Assembly (NCBI GenBank): GCA_002256145.1
Contig: NKIP01000007.1
Location: forward strand, 62,001 to 126,000
From: Comamonadaceae bacterium PBBC1
Lineage (GTDB): Bacteria > Pseudomonadota > Gammaproteobacteria > Burkholderiales > Burkholderiaceae_C
DNA length: 64,000 nucleotides
Reading direction: 5' to 3'
Positions 45,501 to 49,376 of the stretch are shown piece after piece (positions within the stretch are counted from its first letter, which is position 1; every line of letters begins with the position of its first letter). A program made the position numbers and the translations under genes. Under the pieces are notes generated by a model. That model did not search any database. It was not told the origin of the DNA and saw nothing but the letters and a program-made list of their open reading frames with translations.

Positions 45501-48110
45501 CACCACCGCAGTTTCACCCATTTTGAGGGTGGTTTTGTCCATGACCATGCTGCTGAGCACAGGCCCAACGGTATCGAGCAAGGCGCTGTCGGAGCCCGAA
45601 GCCGTGTTGTTGCCACCGCTGCCGTCCTGCAAACGCGCGGTCACCGTCAGCGTGCCCCCTTCTACAGGCTTGTCCAAACTCACCAGCACATGGCCATTGG
45701 CCATGTCCGCGTCTTTGATGACCACGGTTTGTGTGGCGCTGCCAGCGTTGATCACGACCCGATCGCCGGCCGTGATTTTGGAGGCGTCAAAGGCGACTTT
45801 GACGGTCAAATTGCTCGCTGAGCCCATTTCGGCGGCGTTGAGCTTGGCATCGTTGTTGGTGTCCGCCAAGATGCTGACTTCCGGGGCCAGGCCACCATTG
45901 GGCACGGGCTGGGCCAGCAAGTTGAATTTGAAAGTGTCCGAGACCTTCAGGCCAGCCAAGTCGGTGGCAGTGACCACGATGTCCAAGATCGCAGGGGCTG
46001 TGCCACTGGGTGCCAAACCACTGAAGCTGCCGGTGCTGGCGTCAAAACTCAACCAAGCCGGCAAGGCACTGCCATCGGCCAAGGTGGCCTTGAGGGAGAT
46101 CACATCGTTGCGGTCGACATCCGAAAAGTTGGCCGCCAAACCGCCGATGGCAATGCTTTTGCCGACAGCAAATGACACATCCTGCAAGGGGGTGCGCATG
46201 GAGGGGGCGTCGTTCTGGCCTTGGACCGTGATCGTCAGCGTTTCCATCACCGAGTCACCGGTCAAAACGTCTTTGACCGTGATGAAGAACTTTTCAGTCA
46301 AGGCGTCACTGGGGTTGCGCAGAACCTGCACCGTGTCCAGCTTGTTGTTCACTTTGTAGCTGTAAGTGCCATCGTTTTGCAGGGTCAGGCTGCCATACAG
46401 CCCCTCCATCACAATGCCGCTGCCGACCGGGATTTTGCTGCCCGTCTCGGACAAAGCCACGTCCATGATCGTCAACTGAGCCCCTTTGTTGTTGGCCAGC
46501 AATTGGCCTTGGGGTGAAATGCCAGCTTGCGTGTCGCCGGTGCCGCCCGACTCCTGAGCGATGGCGGTGTCCGATGCGGCCTGGATGCGGGCAATGGTCA
46601 GGCTTTGAACGTCTTGAACCAAAGGCTGGCCCTTGTCACCCAGCAGGGGCTTGCCCTGTGCGTCCACCAAAGTGGCCTGCAGACTGTATTGGCCGTTGGC
46701 ACGAACGCTGGGGTCCGTCCAGGTCCAGCGGTCGCCTGTGGGCTCGACCGTGGCGCTGGCCTGCACCTCGTTGGCTGCGTTTTTGAGCACCAGCAAGACG
46801 CGGTCGCCGTTGTTGGAATAGCCCGTCAACGAACCCGAGTAGGTCAGGGTTGAATCTGAAGTGATGAAATCTTTGGCGCTGCTGCCGGTGTCCTCGCTGA
46901 TGGCCAGGATGTCGAGCACGGCGTTGGCATTGGCCGAGGTGTTGAGCTTGATTTGAACCACATTGCTGGGCTCGGCGTTGGGGTTGCCAGCCACATCGGT
47001 CAAACGCTCGCTTTGAACGCTCAGGCTGGCGAGCACCACTTCGGTGGCTGTGGCCGTGAAAGTGGCCGTGAATTGCCGGCCACTGCCTTGCAGGTTCGAC
47101 AAGGTGCCGCCCGAGACGGTCACATCGTCCAGGGTGAAGTCGCTCACAGCCTCGCTGAAGGTGAAGCTCAGGGTGGTGCTTTGGCCTGCGAGCAAGGCAT
47201 TTTTGTCGCTGCTGACTACCAAGCTGGGGGCCTGCGTGTCAATGGTGAAAGTCGCCCCGGTATGGACCACCGGGGTGGCACCGTCCGCCGAAACCGTGAG
47301 CACCGGGGTGTAGGTGCCATCGCCCAAAGCCTCAGCCGATGCCATGCTGTAAGCACCGGTGGCGTCGGCCGTGGCCGTGTAGGTGGCCACCACTTCATTG
47401 GCTGCATTCTTGATGTCCAGGACCAAACGGGCACCGGGCGCGGTTTGTCCAGTCAGCACAGGCTGAGCGTTGCGTGTGATTTGGTCACCCACCAGGCCGG
47501 TGTCAGCGCTGCCCGCCAACTTGAGCACCGTGACCGAGGGGGTTTCGGTGTTTGTGGCATTGCCTGAGGAACCCGCACCTGCAGCGGCACCGGCAGCCCC
47601 CACCAAGCCCAAAGTGGCCAACAAGGGGTTAAAGGCCAACACCCCCACAGCGGCACTGGACGTCACCACCGCCTGCCCCCCCAAGACCGCATTCATTTCC
47701 TGACCGTCGAGTGGCCATGGCGAAGTACTGCCAGAGGCCTGAGTGGCCGAGGCAAAGTCTTCCGCCGCGTATTCGTACAAATTGCCGTTTTCTGCCTGAC
47801 CGATCACGCCGTTGTAGCCCTCGGGCATGACGCTGTAATAGTCCTCCACGATCAGACTGGCATCGGCGGCATCGTCCAAAGCAATGTGCAAATTTGAGCC
47901 GACACGCTTGAGTTTGACCTTGTCGGGCGCAACGCGCTGGTCTCCCGACAGGGCCTCCAGTTGGTACTTGTCGCCCGCTTGGGCCTTGACGCGAGCAGGC
48001 GATGGCTGCCCGTCCGCGGGACTCGGCAGGTCTTTGCCCTGCTGGGTGCCACTTTGACCATTTTTGATGGTGACTTTGTACGTGTTCTGGCCAGACTTCG
48101 CGGTGTTCAT
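24597..48110 (-). CDS. Giant BapA-like adhesin (7837 aa), Ig-like repeats plus RTX, type I secretion type
   Basis: Predicted surface or biofilm adhesin. ATG 48110 (MNTAKSGQNTYKV) has AGGGG five bases upstream. Order of parts: a BapA-like prefix (1-170; QLEALSGDQRVAPDKVKLKRVG, then EDYYSVMPEGYNGVIG); a Gly/Ala-rich hydrophobic segment (VLAFNPLLATLGLVGAAGAA) like envelope-retention regions; Ig-like modules; a VCBS-like plus putative-Ig pair (about 520-740); then a long array of ~99-residue Ig-like modules. Among these are at least 22 with TxTFSEKV and about 21 with L-x-[CSDM]-D-x-G. Next comes an RTX block with many GGxGNDxL nonapeptides (about 6150-7680), and a C-terminal tail (ITFNNGFRGSQTYQIWQ) of type I secretion style. 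There is no Sec signal peptide. No ABC exporter, LapD/LapG or TolC homologue is nearby. Reading frame is intact over 23.5 kb. Confidence 0.93.
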   Translation of the reverse strand: MNTAKSGQNTYKVTIKNGQSGTQQGKDLPSPADGQPSPARVKAQAGDKYQLEALSGDQRVAPDKVKLKRVGSNLHIALDDAADASLIVEDYYSVMPEGYNGVIGQAENGNLYEYAAEDFASATQASGSTSPWPLDGQEMNAVLGGQAVVTSSAAVGVLAFNPLLATLGLVGAAGAAAGAGSSGNATNTETPSVTVLKLAGSADTGLVGDQITRNAQPVLTGQTAPGARLVLDIKNAANEVVATYTATADATGAYSMASAEALGDGTYTPVLTVSADGATPVVHTGATFTIDTQAPSLVVSSDKNALLAGQSTTLSFTFSEAVSDFTLDDVTVSGGTLSNLQGSGRQFTATFTATATEVVLASLSVQSERLTDVAGNPNAEPSNVVQIKLNTSANANAVLDILAISEDTGSSAKDFITSDSTLTYSGSLTGYSNNGDRVLLVLKNAANEVQASATVEPTGDRWTWTDPSVRANGQYSLQATLVDAQGKPLLGDKGQPLVQDVQSLTIARIQAASDTAIAQESGGTGDTQAGISPQGQLLANNKGAQLTIMDVALSETGSKIPVGSGIVMEGLYGSLTLQNDGTYSYKVNNKLDTVQVLRNPSDALTEKFFITVKDVLTGDSVMETLTITVQGQNDAPSMRTPLQDVSFAVGKSIAIGGLAANFSDVDRNDVISLKATLADGSALPAWLSFDASTGSFSGLAPSGTAPAILDIVVTATDLAGLKVSDTFKFNLLAQPVPNGGLAPEVSILADTNNDAKLNAAEMGSASNLTVKVAFDASKITAGDRVVINAGSATQTVVIKDADMANGHVLVSLDKPVEGGTLTVTARLQDGSGGNNTASGSDSALLDTVGPVLSSMVMDKTTLKMGETAVVTLQFSEKVQGLELSDLKADNGQLSQLSSADGGQTWTVIFTPTSDLEVASNSVTLSSQYTDLVNNPGTAGSGPNYLVDTRPPVFTLQLDDASNSASKTDRLTNDDTPTLSGTGSNGDTIEVTMPGTQEVLKAVVSGGIWQVTPTQAITSGNVTAVAKDVHGNTSAPQSLALSIDTSMATPGLTLVCDSGSSSSDKLSKDATLALANLETGALVEYSANGGSWSPTFTPKEGANSVIVRQTDAAGNVAVSSTLNFVLDTTAPATTLSISPVSGDNAMGPSDAQSATTSIVGEVSNAQDGDKVNVYVHGKTFSGTVDASGHYSIEVDTAALIADADLTLSVVVFATDAAGNTQNVSVDSSYSVDITAPTVQSLVVSKSSLKAADVATVTITFSEKVTAFDASDLSADNGVMSNLASADGGLTWTATFTANADVEDLTNAIQVGLAYTDLAGNAAVGGPGNISSNYVIDNKAPTATIQLADEALKAGETTTLTITFSEKVSNFSNADVTVANGSLGTLSSTDGIVWTGTFTPSVNLEDATNSITLASTYTDVAGNAGQSADSGNYSVDTKAPTASVTLTDNTNTAITSLTAGQSAKVTITFSEAVQDFSNADVTAPSGTLSTLASTDGGTTWTATFTPSANVEVAANSISVNPGAYSDLASNAGSAASSATYAVDTQGPTASISISDSALTAGETAQVTISFSEKVTGFDNTDVTVENGTLSTLATTDGGKTWTGTFTPTAGTADASNLMSVANSYTDVAGNQGASTTSGNYAIDLKAPTATIALSDNALKAGESATVTITFSEKVKDFSNADITAPNGALSSFTASADGLIWTATFTPNVDTEAASNTLSLGTAYTDEAGNAGTTAQASYAVDTKAPVFTVQLDDASNSAAKTDRLTNDSTPTISGTGTTGDIIQVTMPGTLEVLSTTVAADGKWSVTPTLVIASGNVSVTAQDAAGNTSPAQSLALVIDTAVATPTIALVCDSGTSSSDKISRDGAITVGGLEAGSTVQYSSNGTDWSATFSATEGSNTVQVRQTDAAGNVSASSSLSFTLDTTVPAPTVTINAIGGDDALSPADAVQTQTGITGSVTDAREGDLVKVLVNGQTFSATVDALGNYSVSVATADLIADQGSEIEVVLMASDAAGNTHMVSDTRAYAVDITVPTVQSIVLDKSALKVGDSATVTITFSEKVKAFDLSDLTADNGTLTGLATADSGLTWTATLTPTASIEDTTNVVKVLANYTDLSDNLGTAATSGNYSVETLAPTATLQLADEALKAGETTTLTITFSEKVSNFSNTDVTVANGSLGTLSSTDGIVWTGTFTPSVNLEDATNSITLASTYTDVAGNAGQSADSGNYSVDTKAPTASVTLTDNTNAAITSLTAGQSAKVTITFSEAVQDFSNADVTAPSGTLSTLASTDGGTTWTATFTPSANVEVAANSISVNPGAYSDLADNAGSAASSATYAVDTQGPTASISISDSALTAGETAQVTISFSEKVTGFDNTDVTVENGTLSTLATTDGGKTWTGTFTPTAGTADASNLMSVANSYTDVAGNQGASTTSGNYAIDLKAPTATIALSDNALKAGESATVTITFSEKVKDFSNADITAPNGTLSSFTASADGLIWTATFTPSVDTEAASNTLSLGTAYTDEAGNAGTTAQASYAVDTKAPVFTVQLDDASNSAAKTDRLTNDSTPTISGTGTTGDIIQVTMPGTNEVLSTTVAADGKWSVTPTLVIASGNVSVTAQDAAGNTSPAQSLALVIDTAVATPTVALVCDSGASSSDKISQSGVINVSGLEAGATVEYSINGTTWGTTFAATEGSNTVQVRQTDAAGNVATSNAFNFTLDSQMSAFTVALSCDSGTAGDKVSQDASLVITGAEVGANVAYSTDGSTWDSTYAAAEGVNNVKVRVMDAAGNQRTQDYSFTLDSTAPTAAVLTLVCDSGSQAGDQLTNNGALNVVAEAGATLEYSTNGSTWNSTFAAADGANTVSVRVTDKAGNVSSTSSLSFTLDKTAPVAASVSLVCDSGLTAVANNDKISHTGTLAVQTAETAGLIEYSTDGLTWAATLAAAEGVNNVKVRVTDAAGNLGAVTDYAFTLDTQAPAAPVLGLVCDSGLLGSDKITQNGAFSATTSEVGATLQYSTDGVAWGNTFVAAEGSNTVKARVIDAAGNAGAASTLSFTLDTLISKPSVALSCDSGASSSDKITRSGALSLNNVDSDAQVQYSTDGQNWTSSFTAVEGSNSVSVKVTDAAGNVATSDTLVFQLRTLDAVFTLKLDNASNSGSQTDLVTNDVTPTISGTGTTGDIIQVTMPGTGEVLSTTVAADGSWSVTPTMDVASGSVSVTATNAAGVVSAPKTLPLVMDTAVATPSIALVCDSGTSGSDKISRDGTITVSGLEAGSTVEYSTNGSMWGTTFTATEAANTVQVRQTDTAGNVSASSSLSFTLDTAASAFTLALACDTATAGDKISSDGTLALSGVEAGAVVSYSTNGGTSWSNTFAAVEGANSVSVRTTDVAGNERIQDLAFSWLKTKPLAPVLTLVCDSGLSGSDLITKTDALHVTTAAGTTLLYSTDASTWSNTFTAIEGANTVYARAVDAAGNLSDTSVLAFTLDITAPLPVTIGLTCDSGSNNSDKISQNGTLAVNTAETGGLIEYSVNGGAWGTTFTAAEGLNSVKARLTDTAGNVSSLTTYSFTLDTAAPAAPVLALVCDSGSLGGDKVTNNGAVSSTTLESGASVQYSLDGSAWGTTFAAVEGSNTVKSRVVDAAGNEGAVSTLSFTLDTQVSKPTVSLVSDTGLAGDKITANGQFTVSGADVGTVLSYSTNGTVWSNTFMAAEGANALYVRATDVAGNSAVSDVFNFVLNTQSNNLTATLATTSNSGSLLDLITSDDTPTINGTGTAGDRVQVTLPGTGEVLTATVDASGQWSVTPLTAIASGDVSVVYTGPSTTSTRTLALVIDKSIAAPGLSLACDSGSSASDKISNSASFAVSNQEAGATLEYSTNGSAWSTTFTPTEGANTVFVRQTDAAGNVATSSVLNFTLDTTAPTPTLTVSPVVGDDAIGPVDAQALTSTIEGAVTNAREGDKVSVFVRGKTFTSTVDASGHYSVDVTTADLVADSDKTLSVVVYATDAAGNTQTGSINHSYTVDTGAPTVQSLSINKASLKAGDTATVTITLSEKVLGFDLSDISADNGVLSNLATSDGGQTWSATFTANANVEDSTNVVQVGTAFTDISGNGALSGASNTSNNYAIDSKAPTATIQLANEALKAGQSTTLTITFSEKVADFSNADVTVANGSLGTLSSADEGKTWTGSFTPATNMEDASNVITLANTYTDLAGNTGSTGASGNYTLDTLAPTAVVSLKDGQGADITGLSTGQSASVTITFNEAVKDFSNADVSAPNGNLSTLTSTDGGKTWAGTFTATSAVESGSNGITVNAGGYSDLAGNLGGTAASGNFAVDTQGPTATITLSDSTLNAGETAQVTISFNEKVKDFDNTDVTVQNGTLGTLATTDGGKTWVGTFTPTSGVQAASNTISISNAYTDLVGNQGSSQASANYSVDRKAPTATISLSDTALQAGETATVTITFSEKVSSFTNADVTAENGTLNTFASTDGITWTAQFTPSASTQVAVNTLSLATSYTDEAGNTGTAASAVYAVDTRAPAFVAKLDVSSNSGVTTDLITSDDTPTISGTGTAGDRIEVTMPGTNEMLSTVVGSDGNWTVTPTQAISSGNVSIVAKNPSNVSSLPQLLALTIDKTIATPGLSLSCDSGNSASDKVSSSASLTLSGIETGAVVEYSTNGSVWGTTFTATEGVNTVSVRQTDAAGNVATSSVLNFTLDTTAPSPVVTVSPIAGDNAIGPVDAQATTTTIVGEVTNALAGDKVSVFVHGQTFTGTVDASGHYSVEVTTANLVADSDKSISVVVDATDAAGNTKTGIASQVYSVDTGAPTVQSLSISKPALKAGDTATVTITFSEKVTAFDLSDISADNGVLSNLATSDSGQTWSATFTANANVEDTTNVVQVGTAFTDLAGNTAISSASNTSSNYVIDSKAPTATIKLANEALKAGDATTLTITFSEKVADFSNTDVTVANGSLGTLSSADGGITWTGTFTPTANLEDVTNVITLANTYTDLAGNTGSDGTSGNYTIDTQAPSATVTLKDGQGADITSLTAGQSANVTITFNEAVKDFSNADVSAPNGTLSTLSSADGGKTWTATFTATSALESGANGITVNAGGYSDLAGNLGGTAASGNYAVDTQGPTATIGLSDTALTAGETAVVTISFSEKVKDFDNTDVTVQNGTLSTLATTDGGKTWVGTFTPDAGVVDATNTISLSAGYTDLVGNQGSSATSVNYAIDRQAPTASIGISDTALKVGETATVTVTFSEKVLGFSKADMSSPNGSLSDFTASTDGLVWTATFTPTPGVESASNSLSLATSYTDEAGNTGTAASTSYAVDTLAPSFTVQLATSSNSGSTADLVTSDDTPTLSGTGSNGDQIKVTLPGTNEVLTTVVAAGVWSVTAQQAMASGTVSVVATDAAGNISAAQTLTLTIDKTVGTPSLSLTCDSGFSSSDKITNQGAITTGNLESGALLEYSTDGTTWTSTFAAIEGNNTVMARQTDVAGNISSTVSLDFTLDTSKAVSVLTLDDVTSANTINLSESGQTTTMVTGRATNAREGDTVELMINNTPYSGTLDSALAFSIAVDTADLMADGDTKIAAKLLGSDAAGNNDVTNQTKTYSIDTTPSSFAMALGTSSNSGLTNDLITSDTTPTVVGLGTADDTLIVTFQSTGEILSTVVAADGSWSVTPTLGLFDGSRTVSAVVKDPAGNVSSAQTLTLVIDTSTTKPVFTLACDSGNSASDLITKQAGLSAITGIESGASVEYKVDSGSFGSSYTAPSTNGVHTVVVRSTDAAGNVSTESLTFTLDLEAPIKPTISLVCDTGTFSADKVTYTSEIKLDQTYATSDTVEYRYSKDSGVTFTAYDSLFLPTTSGTYLVQARVSDVVGNQVVSDIFTFNYDITAPNAPVVALYDDNGVNASDKKTNDPTLVITGGNTGVGDTYQYSIDGGITWTSSFNAQTGPNNLLVRIKDLAGNNSNATAFSFDYNNAALAPSIVLQMDSGYSSSDKLTNVSAVGVTDAASTDTFEFSLDGFTWTSSYTAPTVDGAYDLRVRRIDEFGNISPNTTLSFVRDTTGAGISNITSTSPNAAYDILTATGGFGVGDTLNVTINLNEAVVAGSYMIVKFDTGQKVVVTAAANGSTLTGTYTVGSNESTTDLNVVDIVKVVLTDLAGNTSTTATIPSLSNFGDNKDISIRWGLMGTTGNDQINALTRGTGTNDDYNGLDGSDTLDYSASALGFSLSLAAGVASGGDIGIDSIVGFENVMGGAGNDTLVGDAQANILSGGAGNDSLDGGLGNDTLIGGLGNDSVDGGGGIDWMDYSAASGAVIGTLTGASDAIFTDGDGGTAEKLRNIENIVGSAANDNIGGDGSDNILLGEAGNDTLLGGAGNDSLSGGTGNDSLDGGSGNDTLTGGIGDDYLIGGTNTDWADFSAAPSGLNLNLATSIAADGSGGVDTLSQIENVMGTAYADAMVGDATDNRFVGGAGDDTLQGGQGSDTLEGGAGNDWAVYSENNLGVTVDLVAGTATGNAGNDLLSSVENVMGGASNDYLGGDALANILNGGLGNDTLNGGAGNNTLIGGGGADLIVGGSDHDSIVTSAGSQVIGGAGNDTITFENIGQDFTNVTLDGGMGTDVLRLTGFNQTFNVYGINGVSARVAAPISKIEVIDLGNGLNQLNLSDSLETVEFLGSGAGTASLLRIDGDNGKVFLAAGWSSMGTGTTTVIGGATYDLYSNAVVSGNDTLAVKQGIEVTYPTTLTPSNDNYSGDEKANFIDAMSGNDSINGLGGDDTIRGGLGNDTLDGGAGNDWLDFGDASLGTASVNVNLTSGVFTSTALGSDVVTNFEHVVGGAGNDTIVGSTADNWIKGGAGNDSILAGTGNDTLTGGVGNDWLDGEAGTADWADYSNASGGVTVSLSSATPGSATTSGADGVDTLRGIENLMGGTGADNLVGDGNANYLIGGLGSDTLQAIGGNDTLYGQDGDDSLVGGSGADLFQAELGNDTYTGGDTGNAGPADTLDLSAYNGNYSVLGTTQTDLTISGGSTGIDRVSYIDVWKFGNGNVTFNNLTSLGNTTWNETVITGSGNDSIWTGNGRDYILAGAGNDTVNGSPNTIDVNDQDTLDGGAGEDWLSYQSQGYPVYVSLEGGSSSYQVVTIQSSSYIDYVKGFEHILTDAGADKIWGGSGNSSILAGAGADYVSDLQGDNYIDVGKDWRGSNDGATDTVVAGSGNDTIYTGGGYYELVNAGDGNNLVDMVGTTSYSASVTGGSGNDTIVGFMGGSYSYAYGNYYRIYVSPSSYFLPGLINAGDGNNYIKSATYGNTSAESVISGSGNDFIDVTGGRLDELGVDTVFAGAGNDTIYVGGSYGYNPFTQTYNEYQIVDAGDGDDQVFAYVAGSYVNNSITGGAGNDTLSSTGGSTNVMDGGLGNDSMVGGTGADTMKGGAGNDTIAVFSGTDTVDAGDGNDVVTSSGYGTLRGGAGDDQLLHSGTAYIYAFGDDGNDTLVAGTGSDWLDGGSGNDSLFSAAGADTLRGGDGDDTLGFGGGARVYGDAGNDRIVSNGGPTSTTVWGGAADDYIDMRADTLGDTIFGDDVSVLATDGKDTIYAGAAVDSINAGGADDYVSAGAGADYVFGGDGNDYLMGDGGNDSMDGGLGDDRLDGGVGNDTLVGGAGYDTITMGDGANWVQGGTGSDLFVYDATWASDLTAADTVDGGAGIDAVFFTGVNQALDLTAAIHANANWVSVERIDLTGAGNNTLKLAAQDVLDLTDMTAATAMLMIDGNAGDAIDMSSFGLAVGAVNALNKLTSAKSISMDFNGNGTFDIGETATSDATGLITFNNGFRGSQTYQIWQAGSGNATFNGMMLLIDTDIAFTGI
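25080..29640 (-). repeat. RTX calcium-binding nonapeptide block of the adhesin
   Basis: Runs of GGxGxDxL-type nonapeptides (for example GGAGNDTLVGDAQANILSGG and GGLGNDTLIGG) alternate with longer spacers such as ENVMGGAGNDTL and DWADYS. These form calcium-loaded parallel beta rolls that drive folding after type I secretion. The block ends about 480 bases before the stop, leaving a non-repeat tail. Confidence 0.9.
32095..34479 (-). repeat. Adhesin super-repeat unit U4 (~2.38 kb)
   Basis: An eight-module unit (about 795 residues) in reading order: one L-x-C-D-S-G module, one GDxAxxPxDAQ...GDKVxVFV module, five TITFSEKV modules, one S-N-S-G..TPTxSGTG module. It aligns with U3 at an offset of 2377-2385 bases; for example positions 32761 and 35143, or 34021 and 36403, carry the same segment. 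Boundaries are set at the TPTxSGTG module and are approximate. Confidence 0.85.
34480..36856 (-). repeat. Adhesin super-repeat unit U3 (~2.38 kb)
   Basis: Tandem copy of U4, with the same module order and clearly similar nucleotide sequence over the whole length with scattered substitutions. The region between U3 and U2 (36857-40428) breaks the pattern: it is about 12 modules dominated by the L-x-C-D-S-G type. Confidence 0.85.
40429..42801 (-). repeat. Adhesin super-repeat unit U2 (2373 bp)
   Basis: Near-identical to U1 over much of its length. The stretch 40012-41730 matches 42385-44103 at a constant offset of 2373 bases with only a few differences per hundred bases and no frame change. The module order is as in U3 and U4. 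Confidence 0.88.
42802..45180 (-). repeat. Adhesin super-repeat unit U1 (~2.38 kb)
   Basis: First copy in reading order. The five-domain TITFSEKV block runs about 42820-44420, and the GDNAMGPSDAQ module lies near 44.6-44.75 kb. The high similarity to U2 indicates recent duplication or gene conversion. Confidence 0.88.
45890..46550 (-). other. VCBS-like plus putative-Ig pair within the adhesin
   Basis: Reading order: ISPQGQLLANNKGAQL and GSLTLQNDGTYSYKVNN, the VCBS/cadherin-like signature with Y-x-Y strand, then LTITVQGQNDAPS, then a FSDVDRNDVISLKATLADGS...WLSFDASTGSFSG segment as in putative-Ig (He_PIG) domains. It separates the first three or four Ig-like modules from the long array. Confidence 0.75.
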
Positions 48111-48139
48111 TTTTTCCCCTTGGACAATTCGACAGGTAA

Positions 48140-48152
48140 CAACTTCAAGTTG
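48140..48152. promoter_or_regulatory. Inverted repeat in the divergent adhesin/protease promoter region
   Basis: CAACTT-C-AAGTTG is a perfect 6-1-6 palindrome 30 bases upstream of the adhesin ATG. The whole 48111-48263 gap is strongly AT-rich compared with its surroundings and must hold the promoters of both divergent genes. No confident -35/-10 pair could be fixed. Confidence 0.35.
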
Positions 48153-48263
48153 AAATGCAACTTTTATTGTTATTATTGTTTCTCTCATTTTGAAGATTTG
48201 AATACTCTCATTGGCGTACAAAACAACAATTAACCCAATACTTAGAAGAAAACTTGTTAAATC

Positions 48264-49376
48264 ATGAATACAAAAAAAGTACTTAAAACTAGTCTTTTGT
48301 GCTGGAGCTTCATCACAGCGGGGGTCATGGGGCTGATGGCTTGTGGCGGCTCAACGGCCAAGCCTGGCGTTGAGACCGGTGGGGAAACGATGAACATCTC
48401 AGGCATTGCACGTTTTGAGGGACCTCAGCACTGCACGGCTTTTGCGCTGGACTGGGGTCAGGATCAGGCACCGGCCTACGCCCTGACCAGCGGGCATTGC
48501 GTGCAAAACTATTCAGACCCCGAGTCGGTTTACCAAGTGGTGCAGAACCAGCCTGGCCAAGGACGGCTGGTTTTTAAATACGACAACAGCACAGCCAGCC
48601 AACAAATCACGGTGCCCGTGCGGGAAATCGTCTACAGCACCCTGAACCAAACCGACCTGGCGGTGCTGCGACTCGAAGGCACCGTGGCCCAGCTGCGAGC
48701 CCAAGGCATTGCGCCCTTGAAACTGCAAAGCACCCCGGCCCCCGCCCTCAGCAGCGTGACGGTGGTGGGTGCCCCCATGGGTCAATATTTGAAAAAAATA
48801 CAGTGTGCCTTGGGCCAGCGCACCGACGTGACCGAATTCACTTGGGTCTGGCAAGCCTTGCAAGCCAACGATTGCCAAGGCGTTGAACCGGGCATGTCGG
48901 GCTCGCCCGTGATCAACCGCCTGAATCAAGAGGTCTTGGGTGTCATCAACACCACCACACAGGACATGGTGGACACGGTGACCTGCTATTTGGGCTCACC
49001 TTGTGAAATCACCCCCTGGGGCACAGCACCTCAGCGCCAACGTGCCTACAGCGTGCCAACCGACACGCTGTCAGGCTGTTTTGCCAATGGGCTTTGGGAT
49101 GTGTCGCAGCCGCGCTGCACTTTGCCCCGGTCGGGCCCTGCCCTGACCCTGGACGGCCTGTACAGCCCCCTGCAAAACACCCTGCCCGGGCGTCGCTGGC
49201 AGTTTGCGGGAACGGCCGATGCCAACACGCGCATCAAAATCGTCAAAGCCGGGTCCGACAGCTGCCAAAACCCAAAGGGCTATCAAAACTACAAAGATGA
49301 CCCCCAGCCCTTGATCGCCACGGAAGAAGGCGTTTACCTGGCCTGCTTGCAAAACGAGACCGGGCTGACCACCTAG
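48264..49376 (+). CDS. Trypsin-like serine protease lipoprotein, ended early by TAG
   Basis: 370 residues. A lipoprotein signal peptide has lipobox LMAC, with lipidated Cys at 27. The trypsin-like fold has the catalytic His78 in LTSGHC, Asp131 in NQTDLAVLRL and Ser212 in PGMSGSPV, all present. After residue 300 a further region has paired Cys (SDSCQNPKGYQ, YLACLQNE). The TAG at 49374 is in frame with another 94 coding codons. ATG 48264 has only a weak upstream AGAAG. It is divergent from the giant adhesin and may act on surface or secreted proteins. The protease domain itself is complete, so the truncated product could still work. Confidence 0.8.
   Translation: MNTKKVLKTSLLCWSFITAGVMGLMACGGSTAKPGVETGGETMNISGIARFEGPQHCTAFALDWGQDQAPAYALTSGHCVQNYSDPESVYQVVQNQPGQGRLVFKYDNSTASQQITVPVREIVYSTLNQTDLAVLRLEGTVAQLRAQGIAPLKLQSTPAPALSSVTVVGAPMGQYLKKIQCALGQRTDVTEFTWVWQALQANDCQGVEPGMSGSPVINRLNQEVLGVINTTTQDMVDTVTCYLGSPCEITPWGTAPQRQRAYSVPTDTLSGCFANGLWDVSQPRCTLPRSGPALTLDGLYSPLQNTLPGRRWQFAGTADANTRIKIVKAGSDSCQNPKGYQNYKDDPQPLIATEEGVYLACLQNETGLTT

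Noticed and set aside
29700..47500. Regular repeats considered as a CRISPR-like or satellite array
   Set aside because: Repeats are about 300 bases, in frame, and encode Ig-like modules; there are no spacers and no cas genes.
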